Source: Cylicocyclus nassatus | Taxonomy: Eukaryota > Nematoda > Chromadorea > Rhabditida > Strongylidae | DNA length: 64,000 nucleotides | Reading direction: 5' to 3' | Assembly: GCA_958299035.1 (NCBI GenBank) | Contig: CATQJL010000113.1 | Location: 134,501 to 198,500, forward strand | Shown here: piece after piece, positions 25,101 through 35,979 of the stretch | How positions within the stretch are numbered: the first letter of the stretch is position 1 | Layout: every line of letters starts with the position of its first letter | Translations under genes and position numbers: made by a program | Notes under the pieces: generated by a model | What the model saw: the letters and a program-made list of their open reading frames with translations, nothing else | Database searches by the model: none | Told to the model about the DNA's origin: nothing

Positions 25101-26180
25101 TTCGTGAGCCTTGACACTCCTTCGTGAGCCTTGACACTCCTTCGTGAGCCTTGACACTCCTTCGTAGGCCTTGACACTCCTTCGTGAGCCTTGACACTCC
25201 TTCGTGAGCCTTGACACTCCTTCGTGAGCCTTGACACTCCTTCGTGAGCCTTGACACCCCTTCGTGAGCCTTGACACTCCTTCGTAGGCCTTCACACTCC
25301 TTCGTAAGCCTTGACACTCCTTCGTGAGCCTTGACACTCCTTCGTGAGCCTTGACACTCCTTCGTGAGCCTTGACACTCCTTCGTGAGCCTTGACACTTC
25401 TTCGTGAGCCTTGACACTTCTTCGTGAGCCTTGACACTCCTTCGTAGGCCTTGACACTCCTTCGTGAGCCTTGACACTCCTTCGTGAGCCTTGACACTCC
25501 TTCGTGAGCCTTGACACTCCTTCGTGAGCCTTGACACTCCTTCGTGAGCCTTGACACTCCTTCGTAGGCCTTGACACTCCTTCGTGAGCCTTGACACTCC
25601 TTCGTGAGCCTTGACACTCCTTCGTAGGAATTGACACTCCTTCGTGAGCCTTGACACTCCTTCGTGAGCCTTGACACTCCTTCGTGAGCCTTGACACCCC
25701 TTCGTGAGCCTTGACACTCCTTCGTAGGCCTTCACACTCCTTCGTGAGCCTTGACACTCCTTCGTGAGCCTTGACACTCCTTCGTGAGCCTTGACACTTC
25801 TTCGTGAGCCTTGACACTCCTTCGTAGGCCTTGACACTCCTTCGTGAGCCTTGACACTCCTTCGTGAGCCTTGACACTCCTTCGTGAGCCTTGACACTCC
25901 TTCGTGAGCCTTGACACCCCTTCGTGAGCCTTGACACTCCTTCGTGAGCCTTGACACTCCTTCGTAGGCCTTGGCACTCCTTCGTGAGCCTTGACACTCC
26001 TTCGTGAGCCTTGACACTCCTTCGTGAGCCTTGACACTTCTTCGTAGGCCTTGACACTCCTTCGTGAGCCTTGACACCCCTTCGTGAGCCTTGACACTCC
26101 TTCGTGAGCCTTGACACTCCTTCGTGAGCCTTGACACCCCTTCGTGAGCCTTGACACTCCTTCGTGAGCCTTGACACTCC
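22131..26180. repeat. Tandem pair of a ~2,200-bp higher-order repeat
   Basis: Markers TTCACACT/CGTAAGCC at 22,171, 22,431, 22,831 and 23,091 recur at 24,371, 24,631, 25,031 and 25,291 (offset 2,200). After a one-unit difference the offset becomes 2,180: CGTAGGAA at 23,441 and 25,621, and CACTTC followed by Y at 23,851 and 26,031. The copies diverge near 24,000 and 26,180. Confidence 0.82.
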
Positions 26181-27620
26181 TTCGTGAGCCTTGACACTCC
26201 TTCGTGAGCCTTGACACTCCTTCGTAGGCCTTGACACTCCTTCGTGAGCCTTGACACTCCTTCGTGAGCCTTGACACTCCTTCGTGAGCCTTGACACTCC
26301 TTCGTAGGCCTTGACACTCCTTCGTGAGCCTTGACACTCCTTCGTGAGCCTTGACACTCCTTCGTAGGCCTTGACACTCCTTCGTGAGCCTTGACACTCC
26401 TTCGTGAGCCTTGACACTCCTTCGTGAGCCTTGACGCTCCTTCGTGAGCCTTGACACTCCTTCGTGAGCCTTGACACTCCTTCGTGAGCCTTGACACTCC
26501 TTCGTGAGCCTTGACACTCCTTCGTAGGCCTTGACACTCCTTCGTGAGCCTTGACACTCCTTCGTGAGCCTTGACACTCCTTCGTGAGCCTTGACACTCC
26601 TTCGTAGGAATTGACACTCCTTCGTGAGCCTTGACACTCCTTCGTGAGCCTTGACACTCCTTCGTGAGCCTTGACACCCCTTCGTGAGCCTTGACACTCC
26701 TTCGTAGGCCTTCACACTCCTTCGTAAGCCTTGACACTCCTTCGTGAGCCTTGACACTCCTTCGTGAGCCTTGACACTCCTTCGTGAGCCTTGACACTCC
26801 TTCGTGAGCCTTGACACTCCTTCGTAGGCCTTGACACTCCTTCGTGAGCCTTGACACTCCTTCGTAGGCCTTGACACTCCTTCGTGAGCCTTGACACTCC
26901 TTCGTGAGCCTTGACACTCCTTCGTGAGCCTTGACACTCCTTCGTGAGCCTTGACACTCCTTCGTGAGCCTTGACACTTCTTCGTGAGCCTTGACACTTC
27001 TTCGTAGGCCTTGACACTCCTTCGTGAGCCTTGACACTCCTTCGTGAGCCTTGACACTCCTTCGTGAGCCTTGACACTCCTTCGTAGGCCTTGACACTCC
27101 TTCGTGAGCCTTGACACTCCTTCGTAGGCCTTGACACTCCTTCGTGAGCCTTGACACTCTTTCGTGAGCCTTGACACTCCTTCGTAGGCCTTGACACTCC
27201 TTCGTGAGCCTTGACACTCCTTCGTGAGCCTTGACACCCCTTCGTGAGCCTTGACACTCCTTCGTGAGCCTTGACACTCCTTCGTGAGCCTTGACACTCC
27301 TTCGTAGGCCTTTACACTCCTTCGTGAGCCTTGACACTCCTTCGTGAGCCTTGACACTCCTTCGTGAGTCTTGACACTCCTTCGTAGGCCTTGACACTCC
27401 TTCGTGAGCCTTGACACTCCTTCGTGAGCCTTGACACTCTTTCGTAGGCCTTGACACTCCTTCGTGAGCCTTGACACTCCTTCGTGAGCCTTGACACTCC
27501 TTCGTGAGCCTTGACGCTCCTTCGTGAGCCTTGACACACCTTCGTGAGCCTTGACACTCCTTCGTGAGCCTTGACACTCCTTCGTGAGCCTTGACACTCC
27601 TTCGTAGGCCTTGACACTCC

Positions 27621-29685
27621 TTCGTGAGCCTTGACACTCCTTCGTGAGCCTTGACACTCCTTCGTGAGCCTTGACACTCCTTCGTGAGCCTTGACACTCC
27701 TTCGTAGGAATTGACACTCCTTCGTGAGCCTTGACACTCCTTCGTGAGCCTTGACACTCCTTCGTGAGCCTTGACACTCCTTCGTGAGCCTTGACACTCC
27801 TTCGTAGGCCTTGGCACTCCTTCGTGAGCCTTGACACTCCTTCGTGAGTCTTGACACTCCTTCGTGAGCCTTGACACTCCTTCTTGAGCCTTGACACTCC
27901 TTCGTAGGCCTTGACACTCCTTCGTGAGCCTTGACACTCCTTCGTGAGCCTTGACACTCCTTCGTGAGCCTTGACACTCCTTCGTGAGCCTTGACACTCC
28001 TTCGTGAGCCTTGACACTCCTTCGTAGGCCTTGACACTCCTTCGTGAGCCTTGACACTCCTTCGTGAGCCTTGACACTCCTTCGTGAGCCTTGACACTCC
28101 TTCGTGAGCCTTGACACTCCTTCGTGAGCCTTGACACTCCTTCGTGAGCCTTGACACCCCTTCGTAAGCCTTGACACTCCTTCGTGAGCCTTGACACTCC
28201 TTCGTAGGCCTTGACACTCCTTCGTGAGCCTTGACACTCCTTCGTGAGCCTTGACACTCCTTCGTGAGCCTTGACACTCCTTCGTGAGCCTTGACACTCC
28301 TTCGTAGGCCTTGACACTCCTTCGTGAGCCTTAACACTCCTTCGTGAGCCTTGACACTCCTTCGTGAGCCTTGACACTCCTTCGTGAGCCTTGACACTCC
28401 TTCGTGAGCCTTGACACCCCTTCGTGAGCCTTGACACTCCTTCGTAGGCCTTCACACTCCTTCGTAAGCCTTGACACTCCTTCGTGAGCCTTGACACTCC
28501 TTCGTGAGCCTTGACACTCCTTCGTGAGCCTTGACACTCCTTCGTGAGCCTTGACACTCCTTCGTGAGCCTTGACACTCCTTCGTAGGCCTTGACACTCC
28601 TTCGTGAGCCTTGACACTCCTTCGTGAGCCTTGACACTCCTTCGTGAGCCTTGACACCCCTTCGTGAGCCTTGACACTCCTTCGTAGGCCTTCACACTCC
28701 TTCGTAAGCCTTGACACTCCTTCGTGAGCCTTGACACTCCTTCGTGAGCCTTGACACTCCTTCGTGAGCCTTGACACTCCTTCGTGAGCCTTGACACTCC
28801 TTCGTAGGCTTTGACACTCCTTCGTGAGCCTTGACACTCCTTCGTAGGCCTTGACACTCCTTCGTGAGCCTTGACACTCCTTCGTGAGCCTTGACACTCC
28901 TTCGTGAGCCTTGACACTCCTTCGTGAGCCTTGACACTCCTTCGTGAGCCTTGACACTCCTTCGTAGGAATTGACACTCCTTCGTGAGCCTTGACACTCC
29001 TTCGTGAGCCTTGACACTCCTTCGTGAGCCTTGACACTCCTTCGTGAGCCTTGACACTCCTTCGTAGGCCTTGGCACTCCTTCGTGAGCCTTGACACTCC
29101 TTCGTGAGTCTTGACACTCCTTCGTGAGCCTTGACACTCCTTCGTGAGCCTTGACACTCCTTCGTAGGCCTTGACACTCCTTCGTGAGCCTTGACACTCC
29201 TTCGTGAGCCTTGACACTCCTTCGTGAGCCTTGACACTCCTTCGTGAGCCTTGACACTCCTTCGTGAGCCTTGACACTCCTTCGTAGGCCTTGACACTCC
29301 TTCGTGAGCCTTGACACTCCTTCGTGAGCCTTGACACTCCTTCGTGAGCCTTGACACTCCTTCGTGAGCCTTGACACTCCTTCGTGAGCCTTGACACTCC
29401 TTCGTGAGCCTTGACACCCCTTCGTAAGCCTTGACACTCCTTCGTGAGCCTTGACACTCCTTCGTAGGCCTTGACACTCCTTCGTGAGCCTTGACACTCC
29501 TTCGTGAGCCTTGACACTCCTTCGTGAGCCTTGACACTCCTTCGTGAGCCTTGACACTCCTTCGTAGGCCTTGACACTCCTTCGTGAGCCTTAACACTCC
29601 TTCGTGAGCCTTGACACTCCTTCGTGAGCCTTGACACTCCTTCGTGAGCCTTGACACTCCTTCGTGAGCCTTGACACCCCTTCGT
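27621..29685. repeat. Pair of 1,260-bp-spaced blocks, second cut by adapter
   Basis: The string at 27,621-28,425 recurs at 28,881-29,685. It includes CGTAGGAA (27,701 and 28,961), GAGTCTTG, CACCCC with CGTAAGCC (28,151 and 29,411) and TTAACACT (28,331 and 29,591). One difference is TTCTTGAGCC at 27,881 versus TTCGTGAGCC at 29,141. The second copy stops abruptly at the adapter at 29,686. Confidence 0.8.
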
Positions 29686-29711
29686 AAGCAGTGGTATCAA
29701 CGCAGAGTACT
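29686..29711 (+). other. Embedded library adapter oligonucleotide (artefact)
   Basis: These 26 nt begin AAGCAGTGGTATCAACGC and end GAGTACT. They match the SMART-type amplification oligonucleotide that I recognise from cDNA kits and low-input genomic amplification kits. What follows GTAC is T and then satellite, not the ATGGG or poly-T expected after a cDNA template-switch or oligo-dT primer. This favours a genomic-DNA amplification adapter joined by a T overhang. The adapter points rightward, so the sequence from 29,712 looks like the start of an amplified insert. The junction with the left flank falls after TTCGT. Confidence 0.93.
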
Positions 29712-29789
29712 GACACTCCTTCGTGAGCCTTGACACTCCTTCGTGAGCCTTGACACTCCTTCGTGAGCCTTGACACTCCTTCGTGAGCC

Positions 29790-29810
29790 TTGACACTCCT
29801 TCGTGAGGCC
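29790..29810. repeat. 21-bp unit with GTGAGGCC (possible H/Y merge)
   Basis: This unit carries one extra G and reads as a blend of GTGAGCC and GTAGGCC. The array right of the adapter runs one base out of register with the left flank, and this extra G restores the register 80 bp further on. A consensus call that merged H- and Y-type reads would produce this; it could also be a real insertion. Confidence 0.75.
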
Positions 29811-29930
29811 TTGACACTCCTTCGTGAGCCTTGACACTCCTTCGTGAGCCTTGACACTCCTTCGTGAGCCTTGACACTCCTTCGTGAGCCTTGACACCCC
29901 TTCGTGAGCCTTGACACTCCTTCGTAGGCC

Positions 29931-32900
29931 TTCACACTCCTTCGTAAGCCTTGACACTCCTTCGTGAGCCTTGACACTCCTTCGTGAGCCTTGACACTCC
30001 TTCGTGAGCCTTGACACTCCTTCGTGAGCCTTGACACTCCTTCGTAGGCTTTGACACTCCTTCGTGAGCCTTGACACTCCTTCGTAGGCCTTGACACTCC
30101 TTCGTGAGCCTTGACACTCCTTCGTGAGCCTTGACACTCCTTCGTGAGCCTTGACACTCCTTCGTGAGCCTTGACACTCCTTCGTGAGCCTTGACACTTC
30201 TTCGTGAGCCTTGACACTCCTTCGTAGGCCTTGACACTCCTTCGTGAGCCTTGACACTCCTTCGTGAGCCTTGACACCCCTTCGTGAGCTTTGACACTCC
30301 TTCGTGAGCCTTGACACTCCTTCGTAGGCCTTGACACTCCTTCGTGAGCCTTGACACTCCTTCGTGAGCCTTGACACTCCTTCGTAGGCCTTGACACTCC
30401 TTCGTGAGCCTTGACACTCCTTCGTGAGCCTTGACACTCCTTCGTAGGCCTTGGCACTCCTTCGTGAGCCTTGACACCCCTTCGTGAGCCTTGACACTCC
30501 TTCGTGAGCCTTGACACTCCTTCGTAGGCCTTGGCACTCCTTCGTGAGCCTTGACACTCCTTCGTGAGCCTTGACACTCCTTCGTGAGCCTTGACACTCC
30601 TTCGTAGGCCTTGACACTCCTTCGTGAGCCTTGACACTCCTTCGTGAGCCTTGACACTCCTTCGTGAGCCTTGACACTCCTTCGTGAGCCTTGACACCCC
30701 TTCGTAAGCCTTGACACTCCTTCGTGAGCCTTGACACCCCTTCGTGAGCCTTGACACTCCTTCGTAGGCCTTCACACTCCTTCGTAAGCCTTGACACTCC
30801 TTCGTGAGCCTTGACACTCCTTCGTGAGCCTTGACACTCCTTCGTGAGCCTTGACACTCCTTCGTGAGCCTTGACACTCCTTCGTGAGCCTTGACACTCC
30901 TTCGTAGGCCTTGACACTCCTTCGTGAGCCTTGACACTCCTTCGTGAGCCTTGACACTCCTTCGTGAGCCTTGACACTCCTTCGTGAGCCTTGACACCCC
31001 TTCGTGAGCCTTGACACTCCTTCGTAGGCCTTCACACTCCTTCGTAAGCCTTGACACTCCTTCGTGAGCCTTGACACTCCTTCGTGAGCCTTGACACTCC
31101 TTCGTGAGCCTTGACACTCCTTCGTGAGCCTTGACACTCCTTCGTAGGCCTTGACACTCCTTCGTGAGCCTTGACACTCCTTCGTAGGCCTTGACACTCC
31201 TTCGTGAGCCTTGACACTCCTTCGTGAGCCTTGACACTTCTTCGTGAGCCTTGACACTCCTTCGTGAGCCTTGACACTCCTTCGTGAGCCTTGACACTTC
31301 TTCGTGAGCCTTGACACTCCTTCGTAGGCCTTGACACTCCTTCGTGAGCCTTGACACTCCTTCGTGAGCCTTGACACCCCTTCGTGAGCTTTGACACTCC
31401 TTCGTGAGCCTTGACACTCCTTCGTAGGCCTTGACACTCCTTCGTGAGCCTTGACACTCCTTCGTGAGTCTTGACACTCCTTCGTAGGCCTTGACACTCC
31501 TTCGTGAGCCTTGACACTCCTTCGTGAGCCTTGACACTCCTTCGTAGGCCTTGGCACTCCTTCGTAGGCCTTGGCACTCCTTCGTGAGCCTTGACACCCC
31601 TTCGTGAGCCTTGACACTCCTTCGTGAGCCTTGACACTCCTTCGTAGGCCTTGGCACTCCTTCGTGAGCCTTGACACTCCTTCGTGAGCCTTGACACTCC
31701 TTCGTGAGCCTTGACACTCCTTCGTAGGCCTTGACACTCCTTCGTGAGCCTTGACACTCCTTCGTGAGCCTTGACACTCCTTCGTGAGCCTTGACACTCC
31801 TTCGTGAGCCTTGACACCCCTTCGTAAGCCTTGACACTCCTTCGTGAGCCTTGACACCCCTTCGTGAGCCTTGACACTCCTTCGTAGGCCTTCACACTCC
31901 TTCGTAAGCCTTGACACTCCTTCGTGAGCCTTGACACTCCTTCGTGAGCCTTGACACTCCTTCGTGAGCCTTGACACTCCTTCGTGAGCCTTGACACTCC
32001 TTCGTGAGCCTTGACACTCCTTCGTAGGCCTTGACACTCCTTCGTGAGCCTTGACACTCCTTCGTGAGCCTTGACACTCCTTCGTGAGCCTTGACACTCC
32101 TTCGTGAGCCTTGACACCCCTTCGTGAGCCTTGACACTCCTTCGTAGGCCTTCACACTCCTTCGTAAGCCTTGACACTCCTTCGTGAGCCTTGACACTCC
32201 TTCGTGAGCCTTGACACTCCTTCGTGAGCCTTGACACTCCTTCGTGAGCCTTGACACTCCTTCGTAGGCCTTGACACTCCTTCGTGAGCCTTGACACTCC
32301 TTCGTAGGCCTTGACACTCCTTCGTGAGCCTTGACACTCCTTCGTGAGCCTTGACACTCCTTCGTGAGCCTTGACACTCCTTCGTGAGCCTTGACACTCC
32401 TTCGTGAGCCTTGACACTTCTTCGTGAGCCTTGACACTCCTTCGTAGGCCTTGACACTCCTTCGTGAGCCTTGACACTCCTTCGTGAGCCTTGACACCCC
32501 TTCGTGAGCTTTGACACTCCTTCGTGAGCCTTGACACTCCTTCGTAGGCCTTGACACTCCTTCGTGAGCCTTGACACTCCTTCGTGAGTCTTGACACTCC
32601 TTCGTAGGCCTTGACACTCCTTCGTGAGCCTTGACACTCCTTCGTGAGCCTTGACACTCCTTCGTAGGCCTTGGCACTCCTTCGTGAGCCTTGACACCCC
32701 TTCGTGAGCCTTGACACTCCTTCGTGAGCCTTGACACTCCTTCGTAGGCCTTGGCACTCCTTCGTGAGCCTTGACACTCCTTCGTGAGCCTTGACACTCC
32801 TTCGTGAGCCTTGACACTCCTTCGTAGGCCTTGACACTCCTTGGTGAGCCTTGACACTCCTTCGTGAGCCTTGACACTCCTTCGTGAGCCTTGGCACTCC

Positions 32901-32950
32901 TTCGTGAGCCTTGACACCCCTTCGTAAGCCTTGACACTCCTTCGTGAGCC
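29931..32950. repeat. Three near-tandem copies of a ~1,120-bp block
   Basis: Blocks at about 29,931-30,730 (partial), 30,731-31,850 and 31,851-32,950 share variant order. CACCCC followed by GAGCTTTG occurs at 30,271, 31,371 and 32,491. CACCCC with CGTAAGCC occurs at 30,691, 31,811 and about 32,911. GAGTCTTG at 31,461 and 32,581 is shared by the last two. Offsets vary by a unit (1,100-1,120), for example through an extra Y/GGCACT unit at 31,561. Confidence 0.75.
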
Positions 32951-35930
32951 TTGACACTCCTTCGTAGGCCTTGACACTCCTTCGTGAGCCTTGACACTCC
33001 TTCGTGAGCCTTGACACTCCTTCGTGAGCCTTGACACTCCTTCGTGAGCCTTGACACTCCTTCGTGAGCCTTGACACTCCTTCGTGAGCCTTGACACTCC
33101 TTCGTGAGCCTTGACACTCCTTCGTGAGCTTTGACACTCCTTCGTGAGCCTTGACACCCCTTCGTGAGCCTTGACACTCCTTCGTAGGCCTTCACACTCC
33201 TTCGTAAGCCTTGACACTCCTTCGTGAGCCTTGACACTCCTTCGTGAGCCTTGACACTCCTTCGTGAGCCTTGACACTCCTTCGTGAGCCTTGACACTCC
33301 TTCGTGAGCCTTGACACTCCTTCGTAGGCCTTGACACTCCTTCGTGAGCCTTGACACTCCTTCGTGAGCCTTGACACTCCTTCGTGAGCCTTGACACTCC
33401 TTCGTGAGCCTTGACACCCCTTCGTGAGCCTTGACACTCCTTCGTAGGCCTTCACACTCCTTCGTAAGCCTTGACACTCCTTCGTGAGCCTTGACACTCC
33501 TTCGTGAGCCTTGACACTCCTTCGTGAGCCTTGACACTCCTTCGTGAGCCTTGACACTCCTTCGTGAGCCTTGACACTCCTTCGTGAGCCTTGACACTCC
33601 TTCGTGAGCCTTGACACTCCTTCGTGAGCCTTGACACTTCTTCGTGAGCCTTGACACTCCTTCGTAGGCCTTGACACTCCTTCGTGAGCCTTGACACTCC
33701 TTCGTGAGCCTTGACACTCCTTCGTGAGCCTTGACACTCCTTCGTAGGCCTTGACACTCCTTCGTGAGCCTTGACACTCCTTCGTAGGCCTTGACACTCC
33801 TTCGTGAGCCTTGACACTCTTTCGTGAGCCTTGACACTCCTTCGTAGGCCTTGACACTCCTTCGTGAGCCTTGACACTCCTACGTGAGCCTTGACACCCC
33901 TTCGTGAGCCTTGACACTCCGTCGTGAGCCTTGACACTCCTTCGTGAGCCTTGACACTCCTTCGTAGGCCTTGACACTCCTTCGTGAGCCTTGACACTCC
34001 TTCGTGAGCCTTGACACTCCTTCGTGAGCCTTGACACTCCTTCGTAGGCCTTGACACTCCTTCGTGAGCCTTGACACTCCTTCGTGAGCCTTGACACTCC
34101 TTCGTAGGCCTTGACACTCCTTCGTGAGCCTTGACACTCCTTCGTGAGCCTTGACACTCTTTCGTGAGCCTTGACGCTCCTTCGTGAGCCTTGACACTCC
34201 TTCTTGAGCCTTGACACTCCTTCGTGAGCCTTGACACTCCTTCGTGAGCCTTGACACTCCTTCGTAGGCCTTGACACTCCTTCGTGAGCCTTGACACTCC
34301 TTCGTGAGCCTTGACACTCCTTCGTGAGCCTTGACACTCCTTCGTGAGCCTTGACACTCCTTCGTAGGAATTGACACTCCTTCGTGAGCCTTGACACTCC
34401 TTCGTGAGCCTTGACACTCCTTCGTGAGCCTTGACACTCCTTCGTGAGCCTTGACACTCCTTCGTAGGCCTTGGCACTCCTTCGTGAGCCTTGACACTCC
34501 TTCGTGAGTCTTGACACTCCTTCGTGAGCCTTGACACTCCTTCGTGAGCCTTGACACTCCTTCGTAGGCCTTGACACTCCTTCGTGAGCCTTGACACTCC
34601 TTCGTGAGCCTTGACACTCCTTCGTGAGCCTTGACACTCCTTTGTGAGCCTTGACCCTCCTTCGTAGGCCTTGACACTCCTTCGTAGGCCTTGACACTCC
34701 TTCGTAGGCCTTGACACTCCTTCGTGAGCCTTGACACTCCTTCGTAGGCCTTGACACTCCTTCGTGAGCCTTGACACTCCTTCGTGAGCCTTGACACTCC
34801 TTCGTGAGCCTTGACACCCCTTCGTGAGCTTTGACACTCCTTCGTGAGCCTTGACACTCCTTCGTAGGCCTTGACACTCCTTCGTGAGCCTTGACACTCC
34901 TTCGTGAGCCTTGACACTCCTTCGTAGGCCTTGGCACTCCTTCGTGAGCCTTGACACCCCTTCGTGAGCCTTGACACTCCTTCGTGAGCCTTGACACTCC
35001 TTCGTAGGCCTTGGCACTCCTTCGTGAGCCTTGACACTCCTTCGTGAGCCTTGACACTCCTTCGTGAGCCTTGACACTCCTTCGTAGGCCTTGACACTCC
35101 TTCGTGAGCCTTGACACTCCTTCGTGAGCCTTGACACTCCTTCGTGAGCCTTGACACTCCTTCGTGAGTCTTGACACTCCTTCGTGAGCCTTAACACTCC
35201 TTCGTGAGCCTTGACACCCCTTCGTAAGCCTTGACACTCCTTCGTGAGCCTTGACACTCCTTGGTAGGCCTTGGCACTCCTTCGTGAGCCTTGACACCCC
35301 TTCGTGAGCCTTGACACTCCTTCGTGAGCCTTGACACTCCTTCGTAGGCCTTGGCACTCCTTCGTGAGCCTTGACACTCCTTCGTGAGCCTTGACACTCC
35401 TTCGTGAGCCTTGACACTCCTTCGTAGGCCTTGACACTCCTTCGTGAGCCTTGACACTCCTTCGTGAGCCTTGACACTCCTTCGTGAGCCTTGACACTCC
35501 TTCGTGAGCCTTGACACTCCTTCGTGAGCCTTGACACTCCTTCGTGAGCCTTGACACTCCTTCGTGAGCCTTGACACTCCTTCGTGGGCCTTGACACTCC
35601 TTCGTAGGCCTTGACACTCCTTCGTGAGCCTTGACACTCCTTCGTGAGCCTTGACACTCCTTCGTAGGCCTTGACACTCCTTCGTGAGCCTTGACACTCC
35701 TTCGTGAGCCTTGACACTCCTTCGTGAGCCTTGACACTCCTTCGTGAGCCTTGACACTCCTTCGTAGGCCTTGACACTCCTTCGTGAGCCTTGACACTCC
35801 TTCGTGAGCCTTGACACTCCTTCGTGAGCCTTGACACTCCTTCGTGAGCCTTGACACTCCTTCGTGAGCCTTGACACTCCTTCGTGAGCCTTGACACTCC
35901 TTCGTGAGCCTTGACACTCCTTCGTGAGCC

Positions 35931-35953
35931 TACACATTTTTGAGGAGGAGATC
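35931..35953. other. 23-nt non-satellite segment of unknown origin
   Basis: The segment begins TACACATTTTTGAGG and ends GAGATC. It has no resemblance to the 20-bp unit and directly precedes the second adapter. It could be a scrap of another genomic fragment in a chimeric molecule, or a damaged remnant of a sequencing adapter with a GGAGGAG-type stretch. I cannot assign it. It is the only sequence in the window that is neither satellite nor recognised adapter. Confidence 0.85.
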
Positions 35954-35979
35954 AAGCAGTGGTATCAACGCAGAGTACT
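35954..35979 (+). other. Second embedded library adapter oligonucleotide (artefact)
   Basis: This is the same 26 nt as at 29,686-29,711, in the same orientation, 6,268 bp further on. The satellite resumes at 35,980 with CTTCGTGAGCC. The array would place C where the adapter has its final T, which shows that the T belongs to the adapter. The 49 foreign bases (with the 23 nt before) leave the array in the same register on both sides. Confidence 0.94.

Noticed and set aside
29686..29711. Residues LCVDTTA or YSALIPLL in the minus frames as a unique protein segment
   Set aside because: They are translations of the adapter oligonucleotide.
29686..29711. cDNA (mRNA-derived) origin of the sequence because of the SMART-type oligonucleotide
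   Set aside because: Neither adapter copy is followed by ATGGG or by poly-T; both end in GTACT and pass directly into satellite, which fits a ligated genomic adapter better.
35931..35953. Transposon end or target-site duplication next to the second adapter
   Set aside because: There is no inverted repeat or flanking duplication, the segment is only 23 nt, and it abuts a synthetic oligonucleotide.
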